NCBI GenBank assembly: GCA_035642535.1
Contig: DASQSE010000117.1
Coordinates: forward strand, 1-64,000
DNA from: Jatrophihabitans sp035642535
GTDB lineage: Bacteria > Actinomycetota > Actinomycetes > Mycobacteriales > Jatrophihabitantaceae
Length of the DNA stretch: 64,000 bases
Direction: 5' to 3'
Part shown: piece by piece, positions 41,376-50,108 of the stretch
Position numbering within the stretch: position 1 is the first letter of the stretch
Layout: each line of letters starts with the position of its first letter
Made by a program: the position numbers and the translations under genes
Notes under the pieces: model-generated
Databases searched by the model: none
What the model was told of the DNA's origin: nothing
The model's input: only the letters and a program-made list of their open reading frames with translations

Positions 41376-43234
41376 CAGACGTCGTCGAGAATCCCTCCGA
41401 GGCGGTCTCCTGGCAGGGCCAGCTCACACCCGACTCGCAGGCCCGTGGGAACGCCGATCACGAGGTCGCCGCCCACGGCATCAAGCTGCACGGCGGTGGC
41501 CGCAAGCTGCTCGGCGAGCTCGTCCGTCCCTACCGGCGCCGGATTGTCGGCGTGCTGCTCATCGTCCTCGCCCAGGTCGCGGCGACGATGGCCGCACCCT
41601 GGCTGGTCGGCGTCGCGATCGACGACTCGCTGCCCGACGCGATCCATGGCGATTACACCTCGCTGGCGTTCGTCGGCAGCGGGCTGCTGGTCGCCGCGGT
41701 GCTGTCCGGGGTGCTGCGGTCGGTGTTCGTGATGCGCAGCGGCCGGATCGGGCAGGACATCCTGTTCGACCTTCGGCAGCGCGGCTACGACCATGTGCAG
41801 GCGCTGTCGGTTGCGTTCCACGAACGGTTCACGTCCGGACGAGTCATCTCCCGGCTCACCTCGGATGTCGACACGCTCACCGAGTTGCTCGACAGCGGGT
41901 TGGACGGGCTGCTCACCGCGATGTTCAGCAGCGCCACCATCGCGGTGTTGCTGGTGATCCTCGACCTCCCGCTCGGGCTGATCGCGCTCACCTCGCTGAT
42001 CCCGCTGTGGCTGCTCTACCGCTGGTTCTCGCCGCGCGCGGCCGTCGCGTTCAAGCGGACCCGGGAGAAGGTCGCGACGATGATCGTGAACATCGTCGAG
42101 ACGTTCAACGGCATCCGCGCCGTGCAGGCCTTCCGGCGCGAGACGCGCAACGACCAGATCTTCGCCGGGTTGAACGGCAGCTACCGCGACGCCAACCGGG
42201 ACACCTTCAACCTGCAGGCGTGGTTCATCCCGGGCACCGCGCTGATCGGCAACGTCGCCACCGTGGCGGTGCTGCTCGTCGGCGGCTACCGGGTGTCGAA
42301 CGGCGGACTCGAACTGGGCGTGCTCACCTCGTTCCTGCTCTACCTGCGGCAGTTCTACGACCCGATGCAGGACGTCGGCGTCTTCTACAACTCGCTGCAG
42401 TCGGCGACGGCCGCGCTGGAGAAGATCGCGAAGGTGCTCGCCGAGCCGCCGAGCGTCCCGGAACCGGAGCTGCCGGTGCCACTGGGCCGGCCGGTGCGCG
42501 GCGCCGTCTCGCTGGACGACGTCACGTTCGCCTACCGAACGGATCGCGTCGTGCTGCCGTCGCTGTCGCTGGACATTCCGGCCGGGCAGACGGTCGCGCT
42601 GGTCGGGGCGACGGGCGCGGGCAAGACGACGATCGCGAAGCTGATCGCGCGCTTCTACGACCCGACGTCCGGCGTCGTGCGGCTCGACGGCGTCGACCTG
42701 CGCGACATCGCCGACCCGGAACTGCGGCACGCAGTCGTCATGATCACGCAGGACGGCTTCCTGTTCTCCGGCTCGGTGGCCGAGAACATCGGCTTCGGCC
42801 GGCTCGGCGCGACGCGGGAGGAGATCGTCGCGGCGGCGCAGGCCGTCGGTGCGCACGGATTCATCAGCGAACTGCCGAACGGCTACGACACCGACGTGCG
42901 CAAGCGCGGCGGGCGGCTCTCCGCGGGGCAACGGCAGCTGGTGGCGTTCGCACGCGCGTTCCTCGCCGACCCTGCGGTGCTGATCCTCGACGAAGCGACG
43001 TCCTCACTGGACGTGCCGACCGAGCGCGCCGTGCAGCGCGCGCTGCGCACCGTGCTCGCCGAGCGGACTGCGCTGATCATCGCGCACCGGCTGTCCACCG
43101 TCGAGATCGCCGACCGGGTGCTCGTGCTGCACGACGGCCGGGTGATCGAGGACGGCACGCCGGAGCAGCTCGTCGCCGAAGGCGAGGGCGAGTTCGCCAC
43201 CCTGCACACCGCGTGGCGCGACTCGCTGGTCTGA
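41372..43234 (+). CDS. ABC exporter half-transporter, catalytically complete ATPase subunit
   Basis: A 620-residue protein with a polar N-terminal 45 residues, six membrane helices to about residue 330 and an ATPase domain: Walker A GATGAGKTT (K418), Q-loop ITQDGFLF, signature LSAGQ (516-520, altered second glycine) and Walker B LILDEATSSLD with catalytic E541; H-loop IIAHRLSTV. Pairing with the upstream subunit gives one consensus site (this Walker B with the partner's LSGGQ) and one degenerate site, as in TM287/288 and BmrC/D. Confidence 0.93.
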   Translation: MTDVVENPSEAVSWQGQLTPDSQARGNADHEVAAHGIKLHGGGRKLLGELVRPYRRRIVGVLLIVLAQVAATMAAPWLVGVAIDDSLPDAIHGDYTSLAFVGSGLLVAAVLSGVLRSVFVMRSGRIGQDILFDLRQRGYDHVQALSVAFHERFTSGRVISRLTSDVDTLTELLDSGLDGLLTAMFSSATIAVLLVILDLPLGLIALTSLIPLWLLYRWFSPRAAVAFKRTREKVATMIVNIVETFNGIRAVQAFRRETRNDQIFAGLNGSYRDANRDTFNLQAWFIPGTALIGNVATVAVLLVGGYRVSNGGLELGVLTSFLLYLRQFYDPMQDVGVFYNSLQSATAALEKIAKVLAEPPSVPEPELPVPLGRPVRGAVSLDDVTFAYRTDRVVLPSLSLDIPAGQTVALVGATGAGKTTIAKLIARFYDPTSGVVRLDGVDLRDIADPELRHAVVMITQDGFLFSGSVAENIGFGRLGATREEIVAAAQAVGAHGFISELPNGYDTDVRKRGGRLSAGQRQLVAFARAFLADPAVLILDEATSSLDVPTERAVQRALRTVLAERTALIIAHRLSTVEIADRVLVLHDGRVIEDGTPEQLVAEGEGEFATLHTAWRDSLV

Positions 43235-43262
43235 GCGCGGCCGGCCCGTCGGCGCGCAGACG

Positions 43263-44051
43263 TCAGGTGCAGCCCGCGAGGTGGGAGAAGGCGACGGCCG
43301 CGGCGGTTGCGACGTTCAGCGAGTCGACGCCTTCGGCCATCGGGATGCGGACACGCACGTCGGCGGCAGCCAGCGCATCGGCAGACAGACCGGGTCCTTC
43401 CGCGCCGAGCAGCATGGCCCAGCGCGGTGGCACCGTGATTTCACGCAGTGGTGTGGCCGACGCGTCCGGCGTCATCGCGAGCAGGGTGAAATCGCGCAGC
43501 AGGCGAAGCGAGTTCGGCCAACCTTCCGGCAGCACGACGAACGGCACGCGCAGCACGTGCCCCATCGAGACCCGCACACACCTTCGGTACAGCGGATCGG
43601 CGCAGCGCACATCTAGCAGCACTGCCTGCACGCCGAACGCGGCGGCATTGCGGAACAGCGAACCGAGGTTCTCGAAGTCGTTGAGCCCCTCCAGCACCGC
43701 CACCCGCTCAGCCCCACTGAGCAGAGCAGCACTGCTCAATGGGGGTGGGCGGTCGGCCGAGGCGAGGACGCCGCGCGTGACGCGGAACCCCACCACGTCC
43801 GAGAGCCGCCACTTGTCGACCTGATAGACGGGCACGTCGCGCGATTCGAGCGTCGGCCGCAGCGCGTCGACGCGCTCGGGCACGCCGATGACGGCGCGCA
43901 TGCGATACGTCGAATTGGCCAACCGCTCGACGACGTTCACACCCTCGGCGATCACGACACCGCGCCGGTCGGGCCGCACGTCCGCGTCGGTCAGGTTGCG
44001 GAAATCGTCCAGCCGCGGATCGGCGGCGTCATCGATCTCGACGAGACGCAC
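43263..44051 (-). CDS. TrmH/SpoU family RNA 2'-O-methyltransferase
   Basis: A 262-residue SPOUT methyltransferase with motif 1 LNDFENLGSLFRNAAAFG, motif 2 LGAEGPGLS and motif 3 IPMAEGVDSLNVATAAAVA, which form the trefoil knot that binds S-adenosylmethionine. The N-terminal RNA-binding region is about 100 residues. A palindromic element lies in the codons joining the two parts (residues about 103-113). The target nucleotide in rRNA or tRNA is not known. The start overlaps the zinc-ribbon gene's end by 23 bases. Confidence 0.92.
   Translation of the reverse strand: MRLVEIDDAADPRLDDFRNLTDADVRPDRRGVVIAEGVNVVERLANSTYRMRAVIGVPERVDALRPTLESRDVPVYQVDKWRLSDVVGFRVTRGVLASADRPPPLSSAALLSGAERVAVLEGLNDFENLGSLFRNAAAFGVQAVLLDVRCADPLYRRCVRVSMGHVLRVPFVVLPEGWPNSLRLLRDFTLLAMTPDASATPLREITVPPRWAMLLGAEGPGLSADALAAADVRVRIPMAEGVDSLNVATAAAVAFSHLAGCT
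43712..43744. repeat. 13-bp palindrome inside the RNA methyltransferase gene
   Basis: The arms 43712-43724 and 43732-43744 pair at 12 of 13 positions around a 7-base loop. It encodes the PPPLSSAALLSG linker between the N-terminal region and the SPOUT domain. Confidence 0.75.
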
Positions 44052-44196
44052 TCGACCCGCTCAGTTCGCCGCCCTCGCAGCAGGGCAGCAGGAAGTAGCA
44101 GTTCGGGCAGATCCACTTCGACCCGTTTCCGTACGGTCGCAGATCGGCCTGCCCGCAGGCCGGGCACTGCTCGGCGGCTCGGCACGTATCGGCCAT
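44029..44196 (-). CDS. Small zinc-ribbon-like protein
   Basis: A 55-residue protein with CPACGQADLRPYGNGSKWICPNCYFLLPCCEGGEL: two CxxC knuckles 18 residues apart plus a CC pair, a zinc-ribbon pattern. The ATG at 44196 is seven bases after the -10 box TACCGT (minus strand, 44204-44209). Its 3' end overlaps the methyltransferase start by 23 bases, so they are probably co-translated. Small actinobacterial proteins of this type are known only as hypothetical. Confidence 0.75.
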   Translation of the reverse strand: MADTCRAAEQCPACGQADLRPYGNGSKWICPNCYFLLPCCEGGELSGSSASRRDR

Positions 44197-44234
44197 ACGC
44201 TCGACGGTAGATCCGCCGGGCGCATGGCCGATAC
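44186..44234. promoter_or_regulatory. Perfect 11-bp inverted repeat around the zinc-ribbon start
   Basis: GTATCGGCCAT (44186-44196) and ATGGCCGATAC (44224-44234) are exact complements 27 bases apart. The left arm contains the start codon; the -10 box TACCGT (44204-44209) lies between the arms. It may be an operator loop or an mRNA structure hiding the start. Confidence 0.55.
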
Positions 44235-44243
44235 GACACGCCG

Positions 44244-46046
44244 CTAGCGCAGCACGTAACAGCCGACGGTGATCCGCATGGATCGGACGTCGAAATCGGC
44301 CGGGTCGCTCGGCGCGTTGCCGATCCCGAACACGACATGCGTGACGTGCCCGCCCGTGTAGTGCCCGTCGACCCGCACGCTGCCCAGATTGCGCCACGCC
44401 GTGCTCGAGGACGTGACATCGAACGTGCTGCGTGTGAGCTCGTAGCTCTGACTGCCAGTCGAGTACACGAGTGGCACGACCCGCGCGAAACCGCGGTGGC
44501 TGTAGCCGTAGGCCGCCAGGCTCATCCGGCCGTACCGAATCGCGCTCGGAAGTCGCAGGTTGTACTCCGTCAGTGCCACACCAGGACGGTTCCCGCAGTT
44601 CACCGAGAGCAGCACGCCGCCGCGCGAGAACGACGAGTTCGGCTTCGACACGCTGGCTCCGCAGCCGGAGTGGTCGGCGAAGCCGAAGGCGCTGCCGTCT
44701 CGCGTCACGACCTTGTTCTCCAACACGAGCCGCTTCGCCGAGACGTTCACGACATTGCTCGCCGTCTTGCTTGTGTTCCCCACCGCGTCGGTCGCTGTGA
44801 ACATCCAGTGGTACTTGCCCGCAGCGACGATCTGGTTGGCCGAGTTTCGCCCGTTCCACGTGAGCGAGCGCCGGCCCGCCGCCTTGGTTGCCTGGATCGT
44901 GCGCACGACGTGGCCTGCGGAGTTCTTCACGACGAGCTTCAGCGTGCCGCGCGCGCCGAGGTCCACGGATGGGGCGAAGGTGTCCTTGTAGCGGTCCGGG
45001 TGCGGGTAGAACGTCGCGCCGTCGCCGCGAACCGAGGACAGCGATGGCGCCGTGGCGTCGATGCGAACGGTCTTCTGCGCGGTGGCTTGCACGGTGCCGC
45101 CGTCGACGGCCTTCGAGACGGTCAGCCGGATGGTGTACGGGCCGTCCGCCGCGCGGTTGCCGGCGTTGTTCTTGCCGTCCCACTTCCAGGTGGCGGACCC
45201 GGCCGGCTGCCCACCGGAAAGCGTCACAGAGCGGATCACGGTGCTCGACGCGTTCAGCACGTCGAACTTCACCGTCAGCCCATCAGCGCCGGACACCGAG
45301 TACGCGACGGTGGCTCGGTCCAGCACGCCGTCGCCGTTCGGGCTGAACGGGCTCGGCCTGATCGAGTTGATCGTGGCCCCGAGGTCAATTGCCGTGACAG
45401 TCGTGGCATCCGACGGCCCGAAGCAGTGCGTCCCGTCGCCAAGCGCGCACTGCACGGCGGTGATCGTGTGCGGGCCCGCGGTGAGCGCGAGACCGTTGTA
45501 CGTCGTGGAGTACGGGTCGTCGACGACGGGGCCGAACGCGCCCCCGTCGATCTGGAACTGGACCGAACCGCCGGACGACGTCGCGGTCAACGGGAAGCCG
45601 GTCAGTGTGATCTCGTCGCCACCCGCCGGCGTCGTCAGGGTCGGCGGGGTGTTGCTCAGCGTGAATGTCTGTTGCGTTCCGCTGGTCGCGCACTCGCCGC
45701 CGACGCAGTCGTATGCGGTGAGCGTGTGCGCATCGGTGCCGTTGGCATAGCCCCACGACGCCCACGGAAGCGAGGCGGTCCCGGACGTCACGTCTACCGG
45801 GGCTAGCGGTGTCTCGTTGTCGATCTGGAACTGCACCTGCGCAGCGGTGGAATCGGCATGGAGGGTGATGGTGCCCGTTTCGCCGTTGACCTGGACGTTC
45901 GTCGGCGTGGTCGACGGCGGGGCGGCATATGCGGTGCCCGGCACCGCGAGCACGGCCAGGGCAGCGGCTCCGGCCGCCAGCCCGGCCAGCGCGACGCGCG
46001 GACGGAATCGATGTGTCGGTTGCTCTGGGCGCGCGGCATTGCGCAC
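44244..46046 (-). CDS. Large secreted protein with FlgD-like Ig domains
   Basis: A 600-residue exported protein. The GTG at 46046 follows GGAGTTACCCC and yields a signal peptide (basic start, ALAGLAAGAAALAVLAVPGTAYA). Repeated segments PSPFSPNGDGVLDRATVAYSVSG and ATWKWDGKNNAGNRAADGPYTIRLTV are the FlgD Ig-like pattern, seen again as LTWNGRNSANQIVAAGKYHWMF. Paired cysteines (DCVGGEC, CALGDGTHC, CGASV/NCG) suggest disulfides. Probably a cell-surface or extracellular binding protein; partner unknown. Confidence 0.82.
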   Translation of the reverse strand: MRNAARPEQPTHRFRPRVALAGLAAGAAALAVLAVPGTAYAAPPSTTPTNVQVNGETGTITLHADSTAAQVQFQIDNETPLAPVDVTSGTASLPWASWGYANGTDAHTLTAYDCVGGECATSGTQQTFTLSNTPPTLTTPAGGDEITLTGFPLTATSSGGSVQFQIDGGAFGPVVDDPYSTTYNGLALTAGPHTITAVQCALGDGTHCFGPSDATTVTAIDLGATINSIRPSPFSPNGDGVLDRATVAYSVSGADGLTVKFDVLNASSTVIRSVTLSGGQPAGSATWKWDGKNNAGNRAADGPYTIRLTVSKAVDGGTVQATAQKTVRIDATAPSLSSVRGDGATFYPHPDRYKDTFAPSVDLGARGTLKLVVKNSAGHVVRTIQATKAAGRRSLTWNGRNSANQIVAAGKYHWMFTATDAVGNTSKTASNVVNVSAKRLVLENKVVTRDGSAFGFADHSGCGASVSKPNSSFSRGGVLLSVNCGNRPGVALTEYNLRLPSAIRYGRMSLAAYGYSHRGFARVVPLVYSTGSQSYELTRSTFDVTSSSTAWRNLGSVRVDGHYTGGHVTHVVFGIGNAPSDPADFDVRSMRITVGCYVLR

Positions 46047-46118
46047 GGGGTAACTCCTCAACTCGGGGATGGGTCACCGCGAGTCGAGAAGTTGTCGATC
46101 TCCACCGCAGTCGGCGAA

Positions 46119-46147
46119 ATCCTGATCGACAAACCCAATCATGTCAA
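46119..46147 (-). promoter_or_regulatory. Promoter of the secreted Ig-like protein, -35 TTGACA and -10 CAGGAT
   Basis: On the minus strand TTGACA (46142-46147), a 17-base spacer and CAGGAT (46119-46124), giving a leader of about 65 bases before the GTG with its ribosome site. The best housekeeping-type promoter in the window. Confidence 0.7.
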
Positions 46148-46171
46148 GTCGGCGTAAAGAAGCGACCGGCG

Positions 46172-47473
46172 CTAGGCGGCGGTACGCATCCGGGCGGTCA
46201 CCAGTTCGGCCACATCGGCGACGTCCATGCCCCGCCGCCGCGCGATCGACGCGGCGAGGGCGAGCGCGCTCAGCACGCAGATCAGCCCGCCGCCGATCAG
46301 CCCCCAGCGCGGCCCGGCGACACCGGCCAGCCAGCCGATCAAGGGCGCGCCGAGCGGCGTGCCGCCCATGAAGCACACGAGGTACAGCGCCATCACGCGA
46401 CCTTGCATCGTCGGCGTCACGCCGAGCTGGACGTGCGCATTGGCCGCCGTCGTCACCGACAACATCGCCAAACCGGTCGGCACCAGTACCAGCGCCGTCG
46501 CGACGAAGGTCGGCATCAACCCGACCGCGACCTCGGCGATGCCGAACAGCGTCGCCATGACCAGCAGGAACAGCGTCGAGGGTCGCTTCATACGCCTGGT
46601 GGCGAGCACCGCGCCGACGCACGCGCCCACGGCGAGACTCGTCGAGAGCAGGCCGTAGCCGGACGCGCCGCGGTGGAACACCTGCTTGGCCATCAGTGCG
46701 CAGGTGATCGCGAAGTTCAGTCCGAACGTGCCGAACATGAAGATCAGCACCATCGTGACGACGAGGTCACGGCGGGCGCGCACGTACCGCAGTCCCTCGC
46801 GCAGCTGGCCGCGGGCGCGCGCCAACACCGGGGCCGGGAACAGCTCCGCGGGCCGCATCAACATCAGCCCGGCGAGCACCGCCAGGCTGGACGCGGCGTT
46901 GCCGACGAACGCCCAGCCGGTGCCCGCGACGGTGATCACCACGCCGGCGACCGCGGGGCCGAGGATGCGTCCCGTGTTGAAGATCGTCGCGTTGATTGCG
47001 ACGGCGTTGGGCAGGTCGTCGCGTCCCACCATCTCGACGACGAACGACTGTCGCACGGGAGTGTCGATCGCGGTGATCAGGCCGAGCGCGGTGGCAAGTG
47101 CGAGAACATGCCAGTACTGCACGACGCCGACGATGTCGAGCAGCCCGAGCAGCAGCGCGACCAGCGCCAGACCGGACTGCGTGCCCAGCAGCAGCCGCCG
47201 CTTGTCGCTGCGGTCGGCGAGGACGCCGCCCCAAAGCCCGAACAGGACGGACGGGCCGAACTGCAGCGCGGTGACGATGCCGAGTGCCGTGCCGGAGTTC
47301 GTCAGTTCGAGGACGAGCCAGTCCTGCGCGACGCGCTGCATCCACGTGCCGGTCAGCGAGACGAGCTGTCCCGAGGCGTAAAGGCGATAGTTGCGAATGC
47401 GCAGCGACCGGAACATGCCGGGCCGGGGACGTTCGGGCGATGCTTCGTGGGTTCGGGTTTCTGCTTCCGTCAC
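46172..47473 (-). CDS. MFS transporter (EntS-like / drug efflux)
   Basis: A 433-residue protein with 12 predicted helices. FRSLRIRNYRLYASGQLVSLTGTWMQRVAQDWLVLELTNS is the usual opening of this group, with motif A-like LADRSDKRRLLLG after helix 2. It starts with a GTG that overlaps the marR stop by one base (TAGTG), so the regulator and transporter are coupled; the transporter is a likely MarR target. Substrate unknown. Confidence 0.88.
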   Translation of the reverse strand: MTEAETRTHEASPERPRPGMFRSLRIRNYRLYASGQLVSLTGTWMQRVAQDWLVLELTNSGTALGIVTALQFGPSVLFGLWGGVLADRSDKRRLLLGTQSGLALVALLLGLLDIVGVVQYWHVLALATALGLITAIDTPVRQSFVVEMVGRDDLPNAVAINATIFNTGRILGPAVAGVVITVAGTGWAFVGNAASSLAVLAGLMLMRPAELFPAPVLARARGQLREGLRYVRARRDLVVTMVLIFMFGTFGLNFAITCALMAKQVFHRGASGYGLLSTSLAVGACVGAVLATRRMKRPSTLFLLVMATLFGIAEVAVGLMPTFVATALVLVPTGLAMLSVTTAANAHVQLGVTPTMQGRVMALYLVCFMGGTPLGAPLIGWLAGVAGPRWGLIGGGLICVLSALALAASIARRRGMDVADVAELVTARMRTAA

Positions 47474-47913
47474 TATTTCTGCTCAGCGAGTTTGTCGAGG
47501 ATGGGAACGACGCGCCGCATCAGCGCCCGCTCGTCGGGCGTCAGGGTGGCGAGCCGCTTGGTGAGCCACTCGTCGCGCGAGCGCCGCTCGGAATCGAGCA
47601 GCTCCGCGCCGGCCGGCGTGATCGCGAGCACCACCTGACGCCGGTCCGTGGGATGGACGTCGCGCCGGACGAGGCCACGCTGTTCGAGGTTGGCCAACAC
47701 CTTGGTCATCGACGGCGGCTGAACGCGCTCACAGGCGGCGAGCTCGCCGGCGCTCATCGGACCGCTCTTGCGCAGCGTCCCCATCGCGGAGAGCTGGGTC
47801 AGCGTGACCGACATGTCGACGCGCTGGTTGCGGACGACGCGGGTGAGGCGCAGCAGCGCCGGCCTCAACTGCGAGGCGAGCTCCGAGATCGTGGTGCGGG
47901 TCGCCGTGGTCAT
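47473..47913 (-). CDS. MarR family transcriptional regulator
   Basis: A 146-residue winged-helix protein: TLTQLSAMGTLRKSGPMSAGELAACERVQPPSMTKVLANLEQRGLVRRDVHPTDRRQVVLAITPAG is the complete DNA-binding domain with the DxRxxxxxxT wing, flanked by dimerisation helices. MarR proteins usually repress an adjacent efflux gene and release it on binding phenolic ligands. The operator TTAG-N5-CTAA covers its own -10 box. Confidence 0.92.
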   Translation of the reverse strand: MTTATRTTISELASQLRPALLRLTRVVRNQRVDMSVTLTQLSAMGTLRKSGPMSAGELAACERVQPPSMTKVLANLEQRGLVRRDVHPTDRRQVVLAITPAGAELLDSERRSRDEWLTKRLATLTPDERALMRRVVPILDKLAEQK

Positions 47914-47919
47914 CGATAC

Positions 47920-47932
47920 TTAGTCTACCTAA
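47920..47932. promoter_or_regulatory. MarR-box TTAG-N5-CTAA overlapping the -10 TAGACT
   Basis: The 13-base dyad covers the minus-strand -10 box TAGACT (47922-47927), eight bases from the marR ATG. It also contains the stop codon of the pabBC fusion gene (47929-47931). Confidence 0.7.
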
Positions 47933-49860
47933 CGAAACGACTTCTCGCCACCGATCAACGCCGCCCGGAACCCGTTGATCAACTCGTCGGCGCGCGGCAG
48001 GTCGACGCTGTCGACGCGATGGATCGGCACCGCGCCGCTCAGGCTGCTCGTCCAGAACGCCGGCTTTGTGATCATTTCGAGGACGTCGAAGGAACGCAGT
48101 TCGGTGCGCCGGCCGGCGTCGCGGGCAAGATCGAGCAGCGCGCGGCGAGTAACGCCCGGCAGCAGGTCGTCGCGCAGCGGCGGCGTGACGAGCCGCCCGT
48201 CCGGCTCGATGACGAAGACGTTGCCGCGAGTGGTCTCCAGCACCGCGCCGTCGACGGCGACGAGCAGCGCGCCATCCGAGACAGCGGCCCACGACCGGTC
48301 GGCCCACTTGTGCCGCCACAGGCCGGGCGGGCGGATGGTGGTCGTCGCGGACATCGCCCCGGGCGGCGCCGCGGCCGGCGTCACCGTGATCTGCACGTCC
48401 AACTGCGGGCTGACCACGACGCGGATCGCGGCGCGCCCGGTCGGCACGCCCTTCGCAGCCTGCCCGACGCGGCCGGCCAGCTCGCCGGGCAGGCCCGCCT
48501 CGAACAACTCGCGGCAGGAGCGGTCGAGGCGGGCGAGATGGTCGGCGACGCGCACCGGCACGCCGTCCAGGCCGAGGATCGTCTCGAGCAGGCCGCCGCG
48601 CTGCAGAGAGGGCGCCGGCTCGGGCAACTCAGCCGTGAGCGTGCGGGCGTGCGCCGCACCCAGCAGCGGATTCGCCTTGTGCAGGCATTCCCGCCACTCG
48701 AGCATCGGCACGCTGTCGGCGGTGATGCCGCCGCCGACGCCGAGTTCGATCCGATCGCCCGCGATCTCGAAGGTGCGGATCGCCACGCTGAACTCCGCAC
48801 CCCACAGCGGGCCGGCGAAGCCAATCGCGCCGGTGTACGTCCCACGCGGGCCGGCTTCGAGGTCAGCGATCGCGCGCAGCGAGCGCAGCTTCGGCGCCCC
48901 GGTGACCGAGCCCGGCGGGAACGTCGCCGCGAGCAGCGCCGCGTCGCCGGCGTCCGGACGCAGCCGGCCCGCGACACTCGACACCAGGTGCCAGACGCCC
49001 GGGTGCGGCTGCACGTCGAGCAGCCCGGCCGGGCGCACCGTGCCGGTCTCGCACACCCGTCCCAGGTCGTTGCGGACCAGGTCGACGATCATGACGTTCT
49101 CGGCGGTGTCCTTGGCCGAGCGGCGCAACGCCGAGGGACCGGCCGTCCGCGGCACCGTCCCCTTGATTGGGGCGCTGAGCACCTCGCGGCCGCGACGCCG
49201 CACGAACAGCTCCGGGCTGAGGCTCACGACTTCCGGCACCCCAGCGAGGTAAGCGCCGTAGCGTGGCTCCAGCGCGGCGGCCGCCGTGGCGAACATCGCC
49301 ACAGCGCTGCCCTCGAACGTCGCGGCGAGCCGGGTGCAGACGTTGACCTGGTACAGCTCGCCCGCGCGGATCAGCTCGACGGCCTGCTCCACCGCCGACA
49401 GGTGCTCGGCCTGCGGCGCGCCGGTGAACTCCCCGAGCTGCCACCGCTGCGCGCGGGCGTCCGCCGCGGTAAGGACGTCTCGCCATGCGGCCAGCCGCGC
49501 CGACAGCGCCTGCTCCCGCGCCGGGTGCCAGAGCGACTCGAACCGCCATCGCCCGCCGACCAGGCGGACGACGTGGTCATGGAAGGCTAGGCGGGACGGG
49601 CCGTCGAACGCGAGTCGGCCGAACCAGCCGCCGCAGACCAGGTCCCCGGCGTCGCCGGTCACAGACGGCTGGTCGTCGAGCGCCGCGATCGGATCGGCGC
49701 CGTCCGGCAACACAGTCACCGGATGGGAGGTCAGCAGCGGTGTGCCGCCGGCCCAGGCGCCGCGCAGGCACACCAGCCCGTCCCAGCCTGCGACACGACG
49801 CACGAGTTCGTCGACGGACGGGCCGGGCCCGAGGTCGACGGCGCGCGCCTCGCACCTCAC
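47929..49860 (-). CDS. Aminodeoxychorismate synthase component I fused to aminodeoxychorismate lyase (PabB-PabC)
   Basis: A 643-residue fusion that makes 4-aminobenzoate for folate. The chorismate-binding half has the PabB signature SAPIKGTVPR, DLVRNDLGRVC and FPPGSVTGAPKLRSLRAI (to about residue 400). The C-terminal 230 residues are a class IV aminotransferase domain (LLETILGLDGVPVRVADHLARLDRS, ETTRGNVFVIEP) as in PabC lyases. The glutaminase PabA is not in the window. The GTG start at 49860 is probable; it lies near a GATAGT box. Confidence 0.9.
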   Translation of the reverse strand: MRCEARAVDLGPGPSVDELVRRVAGWDGLVCLRGAWAGGTPLLTSHPVTVLPDGADPIAALDDQPSVTGDAGDLVCGGWFGRLAFDGPSRLAFHDHVVRLVGGRWRFESLWHPAREQALSARLAAWRDVLTAADARAQRWQLGEFTGAPQAEHLSAVEQAVELIRAGELYQVNVCTRLAATFEGSAVAMFATAAAALEPRYGAYLAGVPEVVSLSPELFVRRRGREVLSAPIKGTVPRTAGPSALRRSAKDTAENVMIVDLVRNDLGRVCETGTVRPAGLLDVQPHPGVWHLVSSVAGRLRPDAGDAALLAATFPPGSVTGAPKLRSLRAIADLEAGPRGTYTGAIGFAGPLWGAEFSVAIRTFEIAGDRIELGVGGGITADSVPMLEWRECLHKANPLLGAAHARTLTAELPEPAPSLQRGGLLETILGLDGVPVRVADHLARLDRSCRELFEAGLPGELAGRVGQAAKGVPTGRAAIRVVVSPQLDVQITVTPAAAPPGAMSATTTIRPPGLWRHKWADRSWAAVSDGALLVAVDGAVLETTRGNVFVIEPDGRLVTPPLRDDLLPGVTRRALLDLARDAGRRTELRSFDVLEMITKPAFWTSSLSGAVPIHRVDSVDLPRADELINGFRAALIGGEKSFR

Positions 49861-49867
49861 ATCGCAT

Positions 49868-49873
49868 TACTAT
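49868..49873 (+). promoter_or_regulatory. -10 box TACTAT of the DUF2530 gene
   Basis: TACTAT, seven bases, then the GTG at 49881: a leaderless start in a 20-base gap divergent from the pabBC gene. Confidence 0.6.
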
Positions 49874-49880
49874 CCGCATC

Positions 49881-50108
49881 GTGCCGGACTTGGTCACGCC
49901 GCCCCCGATGCGAGTCAACTCGCGGCGCTTGATCCTGGTCGGAACGGCGCTGTGGTTCGTAGCGTTCGTGGTGCTGTTGCCGTTCTACGGCTGGCTCGGC
50001 GATCACGACCATCGCATCTGGCTGTGGACGTGCCTCGCCGGCTGGGTGCTCGGCCTGCTCGGCCTCGCGATCATGAGCCGGCACCGCAGAGCCGGCCGCC
50101 GCGTTTAG
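49881..50108 (+). CDS. DUF2530 family membrane protein
   Basis: A 75-residue protein with the family pattern TPPPMRVNSRRLILVGTALWFVAFVVLLPF and a second helix WTCLAGWVLGLLGLAIMSRHRRAG. Two membrane helices with basic cytoplasmic ends. DUF2530 is restricted to actinobacteria and has no known function. It overlaps the end of the convergent DUF3027 gene by four bases. Confidence 0.85.
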   Translation: MPDLVTPPPMRVNSRRLILVGTALWFVAFVVLLPFYGWLGDHDHRIWLWTCLAGWVLGLLGLAIMSRHRRAGRRV

